Assembly: GCF_003148885.1 (NCBI RefSeq)
Contig: NZ_QGHD01000003.1
Span: forward strand, 84,460 to 148,459
Length of the DNA stretch: 64,000 nucleotides
DNA from: Hallerella porci
Lineage (GTDB): Bacteria > Fibrobacterota > Fibrobacteria > Fibrobacterales > Fibrobacteraceae
Direction: 5' to 3'
Each line of letters starts with the position of its first letter. The first letter of the stretch is position 1. The translations under genes were made by a program, and so were the position numbers. Below are positions 61,722 to 64,000 of this stretch, in pieces. The notes under the pieces are model-generated. The model was given only the letters and a program-made list of their open reading frames with translations. It made no database searches and was not told where the DNA came from.

Positions 61722-63178
61722 ATGAATTCTTTGTTTTTTTTGCCATATTCATTTCTCTTTCCGCCGCTTGGGGCGGCGATTTTGCAGATGCAAAAGCGAA
61801 ATACAAAGATTCTCCCCAAAAAAAGAATTCCGAAATAATATGGTTGGAACCGCACGACCCTACTTATCTCCCTTATGACGTTTGCAGCGATCCCAATTCA
61901 ATAACCGCGACAAAAATGGAAGAAAAGGTCGATTCCTATTGGGACGACGCCGATGGCTTATGGGAAACCGTAACCCAGGATCACGGATATTGCCTGTTCA
62001 GCATCATAAAAATTTCTTACGACGTGACATGCCTCAACAAGCTTCGCTATCCCGGAGTGAAATACTTTTTCTCGGGCAAAAAATGCCTAAAATCCGGTTG
62101 GACCCATGGAAATTTTTCATCAGAAGAAAAAGACTTTCTCAAAAACGTCCATGATTGGCGCGAAATTTCTTTGGACAGTTAAAAAACGGACGGATCCATC
62201 GCCAGCATAAGAACCAGCTTCAACACTTGGAACTTCAAGCAGAAATTTGACAAGGAAAATCTAAAGGAACACTGAAAAGAGCAGCGCGTCGCATTCCCCG
62301 AATGGAAATATGTCGGGGAACCGGGAAAAAAGTTAGCGCGGCCTGTGGTCTTCGTTCACGGTTTAGACAGTGATTTTGAAGTCTGGGGCGTCGAATCGAC
62401 ATCGAATCTAAAAGGGAGCGAAAAGAAAAATTCTGTAGAATTTCAGCAGGGACTTGTCAAAAAATACGAGCGAGGCTCAGCGCCTGATATTTTAGCTAGA
62501 GCCCAAAACATCGACAATACCGAAGCCAACATCAACCACAACGGAATCTATTTTTTCCAAGCTCCGGGAGACATCAGGAACGGCGAATGGGATGAGGCAC
62601 TGCCTTTTTGGGACAACGGAAATGAAACAAATTCTCAATCCCGAAAACTCTACAAATTCTTGGGGGAAGTTCTAGACGATTTTTGTTCAGGGACGCCGAT
62701 CGATTGGAAGCAAACCCCCGAACTCACCGTTGACATCGTCGCCCACAGCCAAGGCGGTCTCGTCGTCCGAGAAATGTTGAGAGGGCTTCGCGCGGACAAA
62801 GGCACCAACGGTTCCGCCAGTTCCGTTCGGGATGCCGTGAAAATCCTCCACGAAAAATATCCGAATTACGCCGTCGATGGAGAAATGCAGGCAAGTGTCG
62901 CGTTGAACAAGGAGCTTCGCGACAACAAGTATCCGTTCAACACGCTGAAAGGCAAGGACGTGAACACTCTCATTTTCCCGTGCCTTTCTTCGGCAAACAT
63001 CACTTGCAAAATGCTCTTGGAAATGGGAGTTGGCGAATCCATTGGGCCCGTTCAGATGGGACTCAAAAAGCCCGTGCACTTTACCGATGCCGACGCTTCC
63101 GTCCACGACATTTTCAATTTGACCGTCGCAGCCGTTATCGATGCGATTGTGCAAGAAAAGAAGGACGCCGCAAAATAA
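61722..63178 (+). pseudogene. Exported lipase/alpha-beta hydrolase-like gene, broken in three places
   Basis: From ATG 61722 the frame reads MNSLFFLP, but adding one T to the eight-T run at 61734-61741 yields a signal peptide (AIFISLSAAWG) and a continuous chain KYKDSPQKKNSEIIWLEPHDP and onward. This chain is cut by in-frame TAA at 62180 and TGA at 62273; the same frame then holds VVFVHGLDSDFEVWGV (oxyanion region) and IVAHSQGGLVVREML, the AHSQGG nucleophile elbow of a lipase or PGAP1-type hydrolase. The stretch from about 62345 to 63178 is open (277 residues). Promoter, ribosome site and terminator are intact, so the decay seems recent. Confidence 0.87.
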
Positions 63179-63199
63179 TTTTGCAATTTCTCCTTGGAA

Positions 63200-63230
63200 A
63201 AGAACCGTCCGCTAGGGCGGTTCTTTTTTT
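63200..63230 (+). terminator. Intrinsic terminator after the lipase-like gene
   Basis: AAGAACCG and CGGTTCTT pair, with inner CC/GG and a GCTA loop, followed by seven T. Confidence 0.87.
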
Positions 63231-63261
63231 GCCGTCGAAAATACCCAATCGCCAAAAACAA

Positions 63262-63289
63262 AAAGCGCAGGGCTTACGCCCTGCGCTTT
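63262..63289 (-). terminator. Perfect hairpin at the end of the FISUMP-like fragment
   Basis: AAAGCGCAGGGC and GCCCTGCGCTTT form a perfect 12-pair stem; the four-base loop on the minus strand is GTAA and contains the fragment's stop codon. A T-rich stretch (TTTTTGTTTTTGG) follows on the minus strand. Confidence 0.8.
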
Positions 63290-63477
63290 CGAAAGTCCCG
63301 GAGGCAACGGACGAATTTGCCATTTGCCTTGCTGTTCGTGTTCACGTTCAGCGCCTCGTTGCGAAAGTTCAAGTTCCGTTTCGACGCCGTACCGGCAGCG
63401 GACTCGGAAGAACTCCACCAATTGCCGTTACGACCGATAAGGGTGAACTTTCCAACAGCGACAACTCTGGGGTTCCC
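63274..63477 (-). pseudogene. 3' fragment resembling the FISUMP domain (C-type-lectin-like fold)
   Basis: The minus-strand frame between TAA at 63480 and TAA at 63274 has no start codon and reads FTLIGRNGNWWSSSESAAG, then LNFRNEALNVNTNSKANGKF and VRCLRDF. The WWSSSE and VRCLRD signatures are typical of the end of Fibrobacter succinogenes major paralogous domains and related DUF1566-type folds. The upstream part of the gene is missing. The Asn-rich AAC codons also recall the variable regions of diversity-generating retroelements. A hairpin GGGGTTCCCTT/AAGGAAACCCC (63469-63500) marks its upstream edge. Confidence 0.65.
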
Positions 63478-63629
63478 TTAAACAGAGCCAAGGAAACCCC
63501 GATAATGATAATAAGAGAGTGCTTTCGTATACAATCACAAAGCGCAATCTCAAATCGGTTTTTATGCTGAAGCCGGTTTCCCGGAATCAGCGTGTCACCG
63601 GACTTTTGAAGAGCCGTCTGATACGAGCT

Positions 63630-63842
63630 TCATTGCTGTTTTCCGTTGATGGCTAACAACACAGATTCCACGTTTGCTATGAAGAACATAAGCGTTGACA
63701 ACCAAACGAAAGCACAGAAGCACGACCAAGCGGACGGGCTTGCAATCACAGCCAACACAACGAACTGACCGATATAAAATAAGTTCAGAATGAAAACTAC
63801 AAGCGCCCAAATGATGAAAAGAATTGAAACGATGGTTCTCAC
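63630..63842 (-). CDS. Small membrane protein of unknown function
   Basis: A 70-residue hydrophobic protein with two or three membrane segments (about 5-30 and 35-60). It starts with GTG at 63842 behind GAGGT. The final residues are polar (NGKQQ). No family was recognised. The 158 bases between its start and the window end hold no other feature I can support. Confidence 0.55.
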   Translation of the reverse strand: MRTIVSILFIIWALVVFILNLFYIGQFVVLAVIASPSAWSCFCAFVWLSTLMFFIANVESVLLAINGKQQ

Positions 63843-64000
63843 GATTACCTCATCGGTTGAATTGTGTTATTCGGAGTTTCGGTGGTTCTGTCAAATAAAC
63901 GGTGACATTTAGTTTTTGTTAGCTAAAAAAAGAGCTTTGAAATTTCAAAATTGAAGAAGCGAAAAGCAAAATCAAAGCGATGTTTTTTCAACTCGATTTT

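Noticed and set aside
62345..63178. An intact 277-residue lipase starting near 62345
   Set aside because: The first codon is GTG within a conserved strand (VVFVHG) and no ribosome site precedes it; the same frame continues upstream through two stops with clear gene sequence.

Overview
The window reads as a chromosome segment of a Gram-negative, strictly anaerobic bacterium, most likely a Fibrobacterota (Fibrobacter-like) species. This is inferred from the gene content: a pyruvate:ferredoxin oxidoreductase and rubrerythrin, a nuo cluster that passes from nuoD directly to nuoH, several outer-membrane barrel proteins and Lol-type lipoprotein export genes, and a 3' fragment resembling the Fibrobacter major paralogous (FISUMP) domain. 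No rRNA, CRISPR array, prophage or intact insertion sequence was seen.

Layout. 1-8.3 kb: respiratory complex I genes nuoD (cut by the window edge) and nuoHIJKLMN, closed by a terminator facing xth. 8.4-14.2 kb (minus): exonuclease III, a lipoprotein, a small membrane protein and a coupled pair of an Omp85-like barrel and a DUF748/AsmA-like protein. 14.2-23.6 kb: RNase P RNA, rdgB, a DUF763 gene, ligA, an M3 peptidase, tRNA-Ser, a probable omega subunit, a trpC-trpF fusion and tmRNA. 23.6-24.5 kb: intergenic debris with a copy of the tmRNA 5' end, and a DUF4160/DUF2442 pair in which DUF4160 is frameshifted. 24.6-37.4 kb: a PurO-like gene, a PDZ-thioredoxin protein, pyrD-like, an M20 peptidase, a sirtuin, ybaK, bioB, clpC, Lol-type ABC genes and lysS.

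37.7-40.3 kb is a decayed metal-transport locus (small DUF6110-like gene plus P-type ATPase, both broken) behind a palindromic operator-like site, followed by structured and AT-rich degenerate repeats. 40.3-55 kb: a secreted coiled protein, a phosphohexomutase, the pyruvate:ferredoxin oxidoreductase, a small redox protein, a short TatD-like protein, a SIMPL protein, hpt, leuA, thiL, a YkgJ-type protein, an unusual thioredoxin and an outer-membrane barrel. leuA is preceded by a 15-codon Leu-rich leader ORF and mutually exclusive hairpins, a textbook-like transcription attenuator. 55-60 kb: a CHASE2 adenylate/guanylate cyclase, murB, rubrerythrin and a VanZ-like protein. 60-64 kb: an aminotransferase of richer G+C codon use, a secreted lipase-like gene broken by one frameshift and two stops, a FISUMP-like fragment and a small membrane protein.

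Functionally the segment is mostly housekeeping: energy conservation from reduced ferredoxin/flavodoxin via complex I, cell-envelope assembly, tRNA and translation rescue, and amino-acid and cofactor synthesis. The most notable observations are the leuA attenuator, the Omp85-DUF748 pair, the decaying DUF6110/P-type ATPase and lipase loci, and the duplication beside tmRNA. All assignments rest on reading motifs by eye; no database search was run.
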